64,000 nucleotides of DNA from Pirellulales bacterium (GCA_036499395.1 DASYDW010000123.1:165715-229714), one strand, 5' to 3'; shown: positions 35,537 through 44,487, numbered from the stretch's first letter. Numbers and translations: made by a program. The notes: generated from the sequence alone by a model not told the origin.

Positions 35537-36970
35537 ATGAGCGAGGGCATCCGCGAACGCTGGCGGCAGGTTGTGCGGCAGTCGATGTGCCATGTCGACG
35601 GTCCGGCCGACGACCGCTATTGGTGTCCTGAGCTAGAAACTGTCCCACGCGAGCAGCTTCGCGCGATTCAAGAAGAGCGGGTCGTACTCGCCTATCAATA
35701 CCTGTGGGAGTGCAGCCCCTTCTATCGGGCCAAGTTCGAACGTGAGGGTCTGACCGCCGATAGTGTCCGCTCGTTGGCCGACCTGGGCAAAGTCCCTGTC
35801 ACGCGCCGCGAGGAATGGCTCGAAAACCAAGAGGCGAATCCCCCCTGGGGCACCTTCTCGCCCCTGCGGCAGGAAGACTGGACCGAGCGCGGTTGGATGC
35901 TCTTCACCACTTCGGGCACCACGGCCGCGCAGCCGCGCGTTTTCCGCCACACCACCCACGACCGCGACCTGTGGAGTTGGCTCGGCGCACGCGCTTTGTA
36001 CGCCATGGGGACCCGCCGCGGCGATATCGCGATTAATTGCTTCGGCTATGGCACCTCGGTTGCTTTCTGGGGACTGCACTACGCCCTGAACCTGATGGGC
36101 GTGCCCGTGATCTCGGGAGGTGGTGCCAATACAGAGCGGCGGGCGTTTTTCATCCAGACCTACCGCCCGACGATGTTACTTTGCACGCCGTCTTACGCTC
36201 TCTATCTAGGACGTGTGATGCAGGATGCCGGCCATTCGCCGCAGGAGAGCTCGATCCGCATGATCGTGGCTGCCGGCGAGCCGGGGCCTTGCATTCCCGC
36301 GACCAAGAAACGGATCGAAGACCTGTGGCACGCTTCGCTGCACGATGATTTCGGCTGCACCGAGGTCGCGATGAGCCCGCTGGGCTACACCTGCCGGGAA
36401 CAAGTGCGCCGGGCCGATGGCCAGGTCGACGTCCATTTGATGGAGGATGCCTACCTGCCCGAAGTCTTGCATCACGAAACGATGCAGCCGGTCGGGCCGG
36501 GCGAGTCGGGCGTGTTGGTCGTCAGCAACCTGTTTAGCGAGTCGCAACCGATTTTGCGCTACGTCATGGGGGATTGGATTAGCGTCACGACCGAGCCGTG
36601 CCTATGCGGCCGGACGCACGCTCGCGCCATCGGCGGTTTGAAGGGGCGCAACGACGAATTGATCAAGATTCGTGGCCTGATGTTCTTCCCGGCCGTGATC
36701 GAAGACAGTGTCCGCCGTCTGCCCGAGGTGGGGGACGAATTCAAAATCGAGATTCGCCACGTCGACGACATGGATCGCATCAAGATCACGGTCGAACCAA
36801 GCTCGCAGATTCCGAAGGGAAGCTATGCGACGCCGCAGGATCGCATCGCACGATCGTTAAAGGGGTCGCTCGGCATCGACGTCGACGTCGCGCTCGTCCC
36901 CTTTGGCACCTTGCCGCGCACGGAATTCAAGGCAAAGCGGTTGTTCGACCTGCGTGAGAAGGCCTTCTGA
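35537..36970 (+). CDS. PaaK-like aryl/acyl-CoA ligase (adenylate-forming enzyme)
   Basis: 477 residues, normal for phenylacetate-CoA ligase-type enzymes. Motifs in order: P-loop T-T-S-G-T-T (about residue 124), F-G-C-T-E (substrate/AMP), C-L-C-G-R-T (about 355) and G-R-N-D-E-L-I-K-I-R-G, then the C-terminal lid with T-E-F-K-A-K-R. It would activate a carboxylic acid, by its class most likely an aromatic one, as adenylate and CoA ester. Its TGA overlaps the ATG of pabB (TGATG), so ligase and chorismate enzyme are made together; the natural reading is that the ligase acts on the aromatic acid made by PabB/PabA/PabC. A structured operator lies just upstream. Confidence 0.85.
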   Translation: MSEGIRERWRQVVRQSMCHVDGPADDRYWCPELETVPREQLRAIQEERVVLAYQYLWECSPFYRAKFEREGLTADSVRSLADLGKVPVTRREEWLENQEANPPWGTFSPLRQEDWTERGWMLFTTSGTTAAQPRVFRHTTHDRDLWSWLGARALYAMGTRRGDIAINCFGYGTSVAFWGLHYALNLMGVPVISGGGANTERRAFFIQTYRPTMLLCTPSYALYLGRVMQDAGHSPQESSIRMIVAAGEPGPCIPATKKRIEDLWHASLHDDFGCTEVAMSPLGYTCREQVRRADGQVDVHLMEDAYLPEVLHHETMQPVGPGESGVLVVSNLFSESQPILRYVMGDWISVTTEPCLCGRTHARAIGGLKGRNDELIKIRGLMFFPAVIEDSVRRLPEVGDEFKIEIRHVDDMDRIKITVEPSSQIPKGSYATPQDRIARSLKGSLGIDVDVALVPFGTLPRTEFKAKRLFDLREKAF

Positions 36971-38520
36971 TGAACACCGCCAGCTCAACAACCATCGGCC
37001 GAGGCCAGCGGGCTGCTTTCCATCTCGTCACCGAGTTGGAACTGGCGGCGCCGTTCTGGCAATATCGGCGGCTGTTCGAGTTCGAGCCGTATTCGTTTTT
37101 GCTCGATAGCGCCAAAGACCCCGAGAAGTTGGGCCGCTTCTCGTTTGTTGGCGGTGACCCGTTCCTGGTTTACAAGGCGAAACGGCAACTCGTGCCCGGA
37201 ATGCCCGCCACGGCGCGCATCGAAGTCACCCGTCGGCACGATTGCGACGGACGCCCGCTGGCCAGACCCACGGTCGAAACGCGCGAGGGTGACGTTTTCT
37301 CCGATCTGCGTTCCCTGCTCGAAGAGTCGTACGTCGATACGGCCTGCTATGCCGATCAGCCGGTGCCGCTGCTGGCGGGCGCCGTCGGCTACTTTGGCTA
37401 CGAGGCTGGCTACTTCGTCGAGGACATGCCCGATCTGGGGGCCGACGACCTCGGCATGCCGGACGTCTATTTCATGTTCCACGACGTGCTGTTGGCGCAT
37501 TGCCATCGCACCGAGCGTTCCTTCCTTTCGGTCGTCGGACGTGGCGAATCCGAAGAGGGGGCCCGGCAGCGGGCCGGCCGGTTGCGGGATGAGATGCTCG
37601 CGCGAATCGAATCCTTCGAATCCGCACTACCGCCATTGGAATGGCGGGGTCCCACGACAGAACAGGCCGCGGCCACGACGGTCGACGTCAAATCGCATTT
37701 TGACTTGCCCGGCTATTGCGAACTGGTCGAGAAGTGCAAAGAGCACATCTTTGCCGGCGACATTTTCGAAGTCTGCCTGACGCACAGGCTCGAGGCCGAT
37801 CTGGTTGGCGAACCGTGGGATCTGTACCAGGAGCTGCGCCGCATCAATCCGGCTCCGTTCGCCTCGTTTTTGCAGTTTCCCGAAGGTCACGTGATCTCCT
37901 CCTCGCCCGAGCGCTACATCAGCCTGGGCGCCGAGCGGGTGGCCGAAAGCCGGCCGATCAAAGGGACGCGTCGCCGCGGTGCGACGCCCGACGAGGACGA
38001 GGCGATCCACCAGGAGCTGTTCTCGTCAATCAAAGACCGCGCCGAAAACGTGATGATCGTCGACCTGGTGCGGAATGATTTTGGCCGCGTGTGCAAATTC
38101 GGCAGCGTGCATGTCCCCGAACTGATGATCGTCGAGCCGTATGCCACGGTATTCCAGATGGTTTCGACGATTCGCGGCGAATTGGACGAAGGCCTCGACG
38201 CTCTCGATCTGATTCGCGCTTCGTTTCCCGGCGGGTCGATGACCGGCGCGCCTAAGATCGAAGCCTTGAAGATCATCGACCGGCTCGAACCCGTGAAGCG
38301 GGGTATTTATTCCGGCGCGATCGGCTACCTCGATTTCTCCGGAGTGATGGACCTGTCGATCGTGATTCGCACACTGGTCGAGCGCAACGGGCGATGCTAC
38401 TTCAACGTCGGCGGCGCCATCGTGGCCGACAGCGTACCCCAGGCCGAATACTACGAAACACTCGATAAGGCACGGGCCCTGATCACCGCTGTAAAGAACC
38501 TCAAGGCCTGCCAGTCGTAA
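36970..38520 (+). CDS. pabB: Aminodeoxychorismate synthase component I
   Basis: 516 residues of the chorismate-binding TrpE/PabB family with an N-terminal tryptophan-site-like domain and the chorismate-binding C-terminal half. The residue that separates the two functions is visible: P-I-K-G-T with Lys331. In PabB this Lys attacks chorismate; in anthranilate synthase the position is Ala (P-I-A-G-T). It also has S-S-P-E-R, D-L-V-R-N-D and G-G-S-M-T-G-A-P-K. The product should be 4-amino-4-deoxychorismate, with ammonia from the PabA encoded 30 bases downstream. Translationally coupled to the upstream ligase, which argues for specialised rather than folate metabolism. Confidence 0.87.
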   Translation: MNTASSTTIGRGQRAAFHLVTELELAAPFWQYRRLFEFEPYSFLLDSAKDPEKLGRFSFVGGDPFLVYKAKRQLVPGMPATARIEVTRRHDCDGRPLARPTVETREGDVFSDLRSLLEESYVDTACYADQPVPLLAGAVGYFGYEAGYFVEDMPDLGADDLGMPDVYFMFHDVLLAHCHRTERSFLSVVGRGESEEGARQRAGRLRDEMLARIESFESALPPLEWRGPTTEQAAATTVDVKSHFDLPGYCELVEKCKEHIFAGDIFEVCLTHRLEADLVGEPWDLYQELRRINPAPFASFLQFPEGHVISSSPERYISLGAERVAESRPIKGTRRRGATPDEDEAIHQELFSSIKDRAENVMIVDLVRNDFGRVCKFGSVHVPELMIVEPYATVFQMVSTIRGELDEGLDALDLIRASFPGGSMTGAPKIEALKIIDRLEPVKRGIYSGAIGYLDFSGVMDLSIVIRTLVERNGRCYFNVGGAIVADSVPQAEYYETLDKARALITAVKNLKACQS

Positions 38521-38550
38521 CACGGCGCATGATTTCGCGCTGATGAAGAT

Positions 38551-39144
38551 ATGAAAACTGTCATCCTCGACAATTACGACTCGTTCACGTTCAACCTCTA
38601 TCAATACATAGGGGAGACCGATGAACGTCCGCTCGTCTATCGCAACGACAAGATTTCGTTCGATGAACTGACGCGGCTCGAGCCTGATCGGATCGTCATC
38701 TCGCCAGGGCCGGGCAGTCCCGAGGATCCCGCCTATTTCGGGATCTGCAAGCAAACCATCGTCGAACTCGGACCCACGATTCCCATCCTGGGCGTCTGCC
38801 TGGGGCATCAGGGAATCATTCATTCGCTGGGTGGACGCGTCATCAAGGCGGCCGAAGTGATGCACGGCAAGACGAGCTACGTCTATCACAACGGGCACTC
38901 CATGTTCCGCGAGGTGCCGCGCGCCTTCGAGGCCATGCGCTATCACTCGCTCGTCGGCGACCCGACCTCGATCCCCGACTGCCTGGAGGTCACGGCCAAG
39001 ACCTGGGACGACGTGATCATGGCCGTGCGGCATCGCGAATATCCGATCTACGGGATCCAATTCCATCCCGAATCGATCGGCACTACCGTCGGCAAGCAAT
39101 TACTACGCAATTTCTTGCACGGCGATCACGGAGGCCGGAATTGA
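38551..39144 (+). CDS. pabA: Glutamine amidotransferase, aminodeoxychorismate synthase component II
   Basis: 197-residue class I glutamine amidotransferase. Triad: Cys83 in G-V-C-L-G-H-Q, His172 and Glu174 in F-H-P-E-S. The start K-T-V-I-L-D-N-Y-D-S-F-T-F-N is typical of TrpG/PabA. It hydrolyses glutamine and channels ammonia to the partner subunit. TrpG and PabA cannot be told apart by sequence; the assignment follows from the PIKGT lysine in the adjacent partner. Confidence 0.9.
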   Translation: MKTVILDNYDSFTFNLYQYIGETDERPLVYRNDKISFDELTRLEPDRIVISPGPGSPEDPAYFGICKQTIVELGPTIPILGVCLGHQGIIHSLGGRVIKAAEVMHGKTSYVYHNGHSMFREVPRAFEAMRYHSLVGDPTSIPDCLEVTAKTWDDVIMAVRHREYPIYGIQFHPESIGTTVGKQLLRNFLHGDHGGRN

Positions 39145-39201
39145 TCGACCACCTGGTTTCGAAAGTTGTTGTTGTTCAACTGTTTTGCGACCGCATTGCC
39201 G

Positions 39202-39237
39202 GCGCATACCAGTCACGGAGGAACTGGTATGACGCGC
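39202..39237 (+). promoter_or_regulatory. Hairpin presenting a Shine-Dalgarno sequence in its loop
   Basis: CATACCAGT (39205-39213) pairs perfectly with ACTGGTATG (39223-39231); GCG/CGC extends the stem past a bulged A. The 9-base loop is CACGGAGGA, an ideal ribosome site. The 3' arm contains the ATG of a short Arg-rich ORF. There is no T-run, so it is not a simple terminator. It lies between pabA and the reductase-aminotransferase fusion. Confidence 0.5.
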
Positions 39238-39309
39238 AGGCGCGTTCGCTTGTTTCGTGCCGAGATTTGCACCGATGAAATTCGCCTTCCTCATTCATCC
39301 GCTGTCTGA
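39229..39309 (+). CDS. Possible leader ORF, 26 codons, Arg-rich
   Basis: Starts with ATG 39229, seven bases after a perfect GGAGGA, the best ribosome site in this region. The product begins M-T-R-R-R-V-R-L-F-R and ends at a TGA (39307-39309). It overlaps the first 35 bases of the fusion gene in another frame, and the fusion gene's own ATG (39275) has no good ribosome site, so translation of the short ORF may feed the fusion gene. It may equally be a chance frame. Confidence 0.4.
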   Translation: MTRRRVRLFRAEICTDEIRLPHSSAV

Positions 39310-41941
39310 CGAGACCAATTACGTTCTGCACTTCGGCGGCGGCTCGCTGCAGAATCGCTGGGGGACCGATCCCGTCGGCTTCTGCCGCGCGGTTCACGAA
39401 GCAATGGGCTCGTACGAAGATGTCCTGACCGACGACGTGGTGCTCGCCAATCGGATCGCCGACGAGATGCCCAGCCTGGTATCGCTACGCGGAGCCCAGG
39501 CCGAGGGACGGCTGTATGAAATCCCGCTCGACGCCATGCGCATTCTCGAAGAGCCGGCCCTGGCGATGGAGTTCATGGAACAGGCCGTCGAAATGGCGGC
39601 GCAGTGGGGCGCGAAGGTCATCGGGCTCGGCTCAATGACGGGTGTCGTCGGCGGACAGGGGACCTACCTGGCCGAGCGCAGCCCGGTGCCGGTAACCACA
39701 GGCAACAGCCTGACGGTTTTCGCCGCGATCGAAAACGTGCATCATGTCGCCGAAGAACTCGAAATCGACCTCCGACACGAGACCGTGGCCGTGGTGGGTG
39801 TGCCGGGGAGCATCGCCACGGCGTGCGCGAAACTCCTCGCGCCGCATTGCGGAAATCTCATCCTCGTGGGACGGCGTCCTTCGGAGCGTGCCAGCGCATT
39901 GGCCGCGGAACTTGGTGCCACGCTCGAATTCGACATCCCCAAGGCCGTCGCCCGGGCAAAGATCGTCGTCTCGGCCACCTCGGCCGGGCATTGCATCGAA
40001 CAGTCGATGCTCAAGCCGTGGAGCGTCGTTGTCGACGTGGCTATTCCAACCGACATTTGCGAATCACACGCCACGCGCGAAGATGTACTCGTACTCTCGG
40101 GCGGGCTAACGCAAATTCCCGACTGCATGCCGCGGACCAGCAAGTTCCTGTGGTTCCATCACGGCATGATCCCCAGTTGCCTCGCCGAAACAATGGTGCT
40201 GGCGCTCGAGGGTCGGCCCGAAAGCTTTTCGCTCGGGCGCAGCTTGGACGTGGAAAAAATTCGCGAGATCGGCGCCATCGCCAAGAGTCACGGTTTCGAC
40301 TTCTCACGCTTCTTTTCCTTTGGGCTGCCCTTGGATGACACGGCGCTGATCCGCTTTCGCAAAGCCAACTCGCGCCTATTGCCGCGATCGAAAGCCGGCA
40401 AGCTGTCGACCAACAATCGCAATGGTCACACGAAGAGCGCCGCCGTCGCGAACGGTCGAAACGGCGCGAAGGGAGAAGCGGTCGGCAAGACGTCTGCCAA
40501 ACCGCTGGTGGCGATCGAAGACATTGCGCCGCGCGCGGAAAAACTGTTCGCCCGCCATTTGAATCCGGTGTTGATCGCGTTGGGGGGCAAAGGTGGGTTC
40601 GTCAAAACATTCGTCCGTGGCGAAGGATCGTATCTGTGGGACGCGGAAGGTGTCCGCTACCTGGATTTCGTCTCGGGATTCGGGTCGGTCAATCTCGGCC
40701 ATAATCATCCGGCGGTAACCGGCGCAGTCAGTGACGCGCTGCGTCAGCAAGCGCCTGGCTTCGCGCAATCGGCGGTGAATCCTTACGCGGCGCATTTGGC
40801 CGAGACTCTGGTCGGCATCGCGCCCCCCGACCTAGAGATGGTTTTCTTTTGCAATAGCGGCACCGAATCGGTCGAAGCGGCGCTCAAGCTCGCGCGCAAG
40901 GCGACAGGACGTGCCGGGCTGCTGCACTGCGATCGTTCGTTCCACGGTAAATCGCTCGGCGCTCTTTCGATCACGGGCAACCCCGAATATCAAAAACCGT
41001 TTGGACCGTTACTGCCCGGCTGCGAAAGTATCCCGTTCGGTGATATCCGGGCGCTGGCTCGGGCCCTCGAGACGCGGCGCTTCGCGGCGTTTGTCGTCGA
41101 GCCGATTCAGGCCGAGGCTGGCATGATCGTGCCTGCAGATGATTTTCTTCGCGAGGCACAATCGCTATGCCGCGCCCAGGGGACGCTGCTGATCGTCGAC
41201 GAAGTGCAAACCGGCATGGGGCGCACCGGTTCGATGTTTGCTGTCGATGCTCTGGACGTCGAGCCGGACATCATGACCGTGGCCAAGAGCCTCGGCGGCG
41301 GATTGATGCCGATCGGCGCCATGTTGTGCCGCCGCGATCTGTGGCACAAGGCTTACGGCAGTCTCGAAACATTCGCGCTGCACACCAGCACCTTCGGTGG
41401 TGGAAGCCTGGCCTGCGCGGCCGGGCTGGCCGCGATTAGTACCATTCGTAGCGATGGGCTGTTGGAGAATGCCGCCGCCCGCGGCCGGCAACTGCAGGAA
41501 GGTCTGTCGCGACTGGTGAGCGAATCCGAAGTGCTGAAAGAGGCACGCGGCCGCGGCTTGCTGTTGGGGTTGGAATTCCAGCCGCTGCCGGACGAGATTT
41601 CGGCCGCCTGGAAAGCTGTCGACGAAAGCGGCCTGATGCCGTTCTTGGTCCCCAAGCTCGATGATCTGATTGACAACATCCCGGCGCTGTACGCGATGCA
41701 GGTCCTGCTCGACGCGCACGGCATCTACACCCAGGTCGCCCGATCGAACCCGCTGGTGTTGCGCATCCAACCGCCGCTGACAATCACCGAAGAGCAGGTC
41801 GAACATTTCCTCATGGCGCTCGAACGAGTAACCAGCGAGTGGGAACTGGGAACACACGTCATGTCGACCGTCATCAGCAAGTCGGTCATAGGGCATCATG
41901 ACGCCGCCGGGCGGCACCGGGGCACGGTGAAAGCGAAATAG
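39275..41941 (+). CDS. Fusion of acyl-ACP reductase (AAR-like) and class III aminotransferase
   Basis: 888 residues from ATG 39275 (GTG 39257 possible). Residues 1-375 follow cyanobacterial long-chain acyl-[ACP] reductase: NADPH fold V-A-V-V-G-V-P-G-S-I-A, L-S-G-G-L, and I-P-S-C-L-A-E-T-M with Cys302 at the position of the acylated active-site Cys, then F-S-L-G-R and K-S-H-G-F. A low-complexity linker (about 380-425) leads to a complete class III aminotransferase: V-S-G-F-G-S-V-N-L-G-H, F-F-C-N-S-G-T-E, D-E-V-Q-T-G-M-G-R-T-G and PLP-Lys671 in A-K-S-L-G-G-G. The obvious reaction chain is acyl-ACP to fatty aldehyde to primary fatty amine. TamH of tambjamine synthesis joins a reductase and a transaminase in a comparable way, though its reductase is of another type. 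Confidence 0.85.
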   Translation: MKFAFLIHPLSDETNYVLHFGGGSLQNRWGTDPVGFCRAVHEAMGSYEDVLTDDVVLANRIADEMPSLVSLRGAQAEGRLYEIPLDAMRILEEPALAMEFMEQAVEMAAQWGAKVIGLGSMTGVVGGQGTYLAERSPVPVTTGNSLTVFAAIENVHHVAEELEIDLRHETVAVVGVPGSIATACAKLLAPHCGNLILVGRRPSERASALAAELGATLEFDIPKAVARAKIVVSATSAGHCIEQSMLKPWSVVVDVAIPTDICESHATREDVLVLSGGLTQIPDCMPRTSKFLWFHHGMIPSCLAETMVLALEGRPESFSLGRSLDVEKIREIGAIAKSHGFDFSRFFSFGLPLDDTALIRFRKANSRLLPRSKAGKLSTNNRNGHTKSAAVANGRNGAKGEAVGKTSAKPLVAIEDIAPRAEKLFARHLNPVLIALGGKGGFVKTFVRGEGSYLWDAEGVRYLDFVSGFGSVNLGHNHPAVTGAVSDALRQQAPGFAQSAVNPYAAHLAETLVGIAPPDLEMVFFCNSGTESVEAALKLARKATGRAGLLHCDRSFHGKSLGALSITGNPEYQKPFGPLLPGCESIPFGDIRALARALETRRFAAFVVEPIQAEAGMIVPADDFLREAQSLCRAQGTLLIVDEVQTGMGRTGSMFAVDALDVEPDIMTVAKSLGGGLMPIGAMLCRRDLWHKAYGSLETFALHTSTFGGGSLACAAGLAAISTIRSDGLLENAAARGRQLQEGLSRLVSESEVLKEARGRGLLLGLEFQPLPDEISAAWKAVDESGLMPFLVPKLDDLIDNIPALYAMQVLLDAHGIYTQVARSNPLVLRIQPPLTITEEQVEHFLMALERVTSEWELGTHVMSTVISKSVIGHHDAAGRHRGTVKAK

Positions 41942-42069
41942 CTTTAACCGGTCATCCAGCAAGCCCGCGAAATCGAACGCCGCGGACGTTCGCGGACTCG
42001 CCAGCTTCCCGGCGCGAACAGAACACGTCCGACGTGCCGGCGACGGCTGTCTTTAACTCGTCAGCATAA

Positions 42070-44487
42070 GTGGCAGAGAGGTCGGTCGTTTTGTTCTTCG
42101 AGCGTTACAGCAAGGTCATCCTCGGGCTCACAGTACTGTTGCTGCCGGTGCTGACATTCGGCGCCATACAGGCGTCCGGCACCAATCGCAACGACGTGAA
42201 GGATTGGTTGCCCGAGACCTTCCAGGAAACCAAGGACTATCACTGGTTCCAGCGGCACTTCGAAAATGAAACGCAAGTGCTCGTCAGTTGGCCAGGCGCG
42301 ACACTGAACGATCCTCGGGTCGAGAAATTCGCCAGCCTGGTTGATGCGCGCCGTGGCGCCACGGATAGTCCCATCGACACAACGCTCTTCTCGACGTTGC
42401 TCACAGGACCCGAAGTGGTCGAGCGTCTGACCCGATCGCCGGTCAATCTCACACGGGCCGAAGCCGTGTCGCGGCTAGCCGGCGTGCTGGTGGGAAAGGA
42501 TCATGAGCAAGTCAGCGTCGTAGTCTCGCTGTCTGCGGCCGGACAGGTCGATCTGCATCGCACGCTGGCGGAATTAGAGAAAGCCGCCGAGTTGGCCACG
42601 GGCCTGCCGCTGCATGACATCTACATGGGAGGGCCACCGGTCGACAATGTCGCGATCGACGACGAAGGGTCGAGCACGTTGCGGCATTTGGCCGCGCTGT
42701 CGGCATTGACGGGCGTCGTGCTTGCCTACTGGTGCATGCGGCAACTGGGCCTGACGTTCTTGATCTGTGCGACGGCTGTTTACAGCGCCGCGCTGGCCCT
42801 GGCCGCGGTCTATTTCACCGGCAGCGCGATGGACGCCATCATGTATTCAATGCCGGCGGTCGTCTATACCGCGGCCCTCTCCGGCGCGATTCATATCATC
42901 AATTACTATCGCAGTACCGTTGCCGAAACCGCAAGAGCCGGCGCGCCGGGACGAGCACTCAAGCGGGCCTGGCTCCCCTGCGCTCTTTCCGTGACGACGA
43001 CCTCGATCGGCCTGGGCTCGCTATGCATCAGCGAGTTGGTGCCGATCCGCTCATTTGGTTTCTACTCCGCATTGGGTGTGGTTTGCACGCTCGCGCTGTT
43101 GTTCACTTGCGTCCCCGCAGCGTTGCAACTTTGGCCGCCGCGCGAAGTGGCACCCCCGGCTGCTCATCCCCTGGAGGAATCGAGTTACTCCCGTTGGTAT
43201 CACCTGCTGGGGCTAAAACTCGCCTGGAGCATCGTCCGAAACAATGGCCTGGTGGGCCTGGCGTTCATTGTCACGCTCGTTGGTTTCGGGCTGGGTGTGA
43301 TGCATGTGACAACATCGGTCAGCATTGCCAATCTTTTCTCGCCCGAGGCCGAGCTGATCCGCAAATACGAATGGCTGCAGGACCACCTGGGCGGCCTGAT
43401 CCCCATGGAAGTGATCGTCCGCTTCGACAATCGCGAGAATCATCAAACGTTCCTCGAGCGACTACGACTGATCGACCGCATCGAGCGGCACCTGGTGGCA
43501 CTGCCCGAGGTGAGCAGTTCGATGTCGCCGGTAACGTTTGCCCCCAATCTCGATGCGCCCGCTTCTCCTTCGGGGCGCGGCGCGCCCAAGGCCATGCAGC
43601 GCCTGCTGGTGCGCAATCCCGAGCGCGTTCGCGAGGAAGTGCTCAACAAACAGCTTTTGAAAAGCCGCGAGGAATTCGAAAGCAGCGACTACCTCAGCCA
43701 TGAAACCAGCGACGGAGTGGACGAAGAAGAGTGGCGCATCAGCATCCGCCTACTGGCGGACGAGAACGTCGATTACGGTCTATTCGTGCAGGATATCGAG
43801 CGCGAGGTCGAACCGTTTCTCCTCGCGGCGAACGAATCCGGTGCAGGCGGCATCTCGGCGCTTTACACGGGCGTAACCCCGGTGGTGTATAAGGCCGAGC
43901 GGGCCTTGCTGGACGGCCTGATCGAAAGCTTTTTTACGGCCTTTCTAATCATGGCCACGGTGATGGCCGTGGTCTATCGCAGCGTGCTGGCCGGTCTGCT
44001 GGTCATGATTCCCAATGTCTGGCCGATGGCGATTGTCTTTGGCTATCTCGGCTTTTCGGGTGCCGTGATCGATATCGGCACGATGATGACCGCCAGCGTC
44101 GCGATGGGGGTCGCCGTGGACGACGCGGCGCATTACCTCACGTGGTTTCGCTTCGGCATCGCCCGTGGCTACGACCGCAAGACCGCTGCTGTGTACGCCT
44201 ATCGCAACGCGGCCGCCGCCATGGCGCAGAGCTCGATCATCGTCGGGCTGGGCCTGGCCGTGTTCGGCTTTAGCACGTTCGTGCCGACCAAAATGTTCGG
44301 CCTGCTGATGGTTACACTGCTGGCCTGGGGCCTATTCGCCGATTTAGTTTTGCTGCCGGCGATCGTAGCAGGCCCGCTAGGCGGGTTCTTCACGCGCGGT
44401 GTGCGACCGCCAGATACCGCACCAGAGATTTCTCCCGCGCGCATTCTCGAACGCACAATGACGGCTGCGACGGCGCACTCGAAATAG
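42070..44487 (+). CDS. MMPL/RND-type lipid exporter
   Basis: 805 residues from GTG 42070. Two repeats, each with one helix, a periplasmic domain of about 150-200 residues and five helices (helices near 15-35, 205-350, 385-410, 620-790). The second repeat has M-T-A-S-V-A-M-G-V-A-V-D-D-A-A-H-Y with the paired Asp of MMPL and hopanoid-exporter (HpnN-like) proteins. These carry lipids or lipophilic products through the inner membrane using the proton gradient. As the last gene in the row it is the natural exporter for the product of the upstream enzymes. Confidence 0.87.
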   Translation: MAERSVVLFFERYSKVILGLTVLLLPVLTFGAIQASGTNRNDVKDWLPETFQETKDYHWFQRHFENETQVLVSWPGATLNDPRVEKFASLVDARRGATDSPIDTTLFSTLLTGPEVVERLTRSPVNLTRAEAVSRLAGVLVGKDHEQVSVVVSLSAAGQVDLHRTLAELEKAAELATGLPLHDIYMGGPPVDNVAIDDEGSSTLRHLAALSALTGVVLAYWCMRQLGLTFLICATAVYSAALALAAVYFTGSAMDAIMYSMPAVVYTAALSGAIHIINYYRSTVAETARAGAPGRALKRAWLPCALSVTTTSIGLGSLCISELVPIRSFGFYSALGVVCTLALLFTCVPAALQLWPPREVAPPAAHPLEESSYSRWYHLLGLKLAWSIVRNNGLVGLAFIVTLVGFGLGVMHVTTSVSIANLFSPEAELIRKYEWLQDHLGGLIPMEVIVRFDNRENHQTFLERLRLIDRIERHLVALPEVSSSMSPVTFAPNLDAPASPSGRGAPKAMQRLLVRNPERVREEVLNKQLLKSREEFESSDYLSHETSDGVDEEEWRISIRLLADENVDYGLFVQDIEREVEPFLLAANESGAGGISALYTGVTPVVYKAERALLDGLIESFFTAFLIMATVMAVVYRSVLAGLLVMIPNVWPMAIVFGYLGFSGAVIDIGTMMTASVAMGVAVDDAAHYLTWFRFGIARGYDRKTAAVYAYRNAAAAMAQSSIIVGLGLAVFGFSTFVPTKMFGLLMVTLLAWGLFADLVLLPAIVAGPLGGFFTRGVRPPDTAPEISPARILERTMTAATAHSK

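Noticed and set aside
35221..35593. Small basic frames before the ligase gene
   Set aside because: They cross the nested palindrome and show no family features or ribosome sites.
38026..39099. 357-codon minus-strand frame
   Set aside because: Antisense shadow of pabB and pabA.
41974..41992. CGAACG/CGTTCG dyad after the fusion gene
   Set aside because: Short, GC-rich and without T-run; not distinguishable from chance in this composition.
28990..44487. Acyl carrier protein gene searched for in the cluster
   Set aside because: No short frame with a D-S-L phosphopantetheine motif was found; the reductase would have to use the ACP of primary metabolism.
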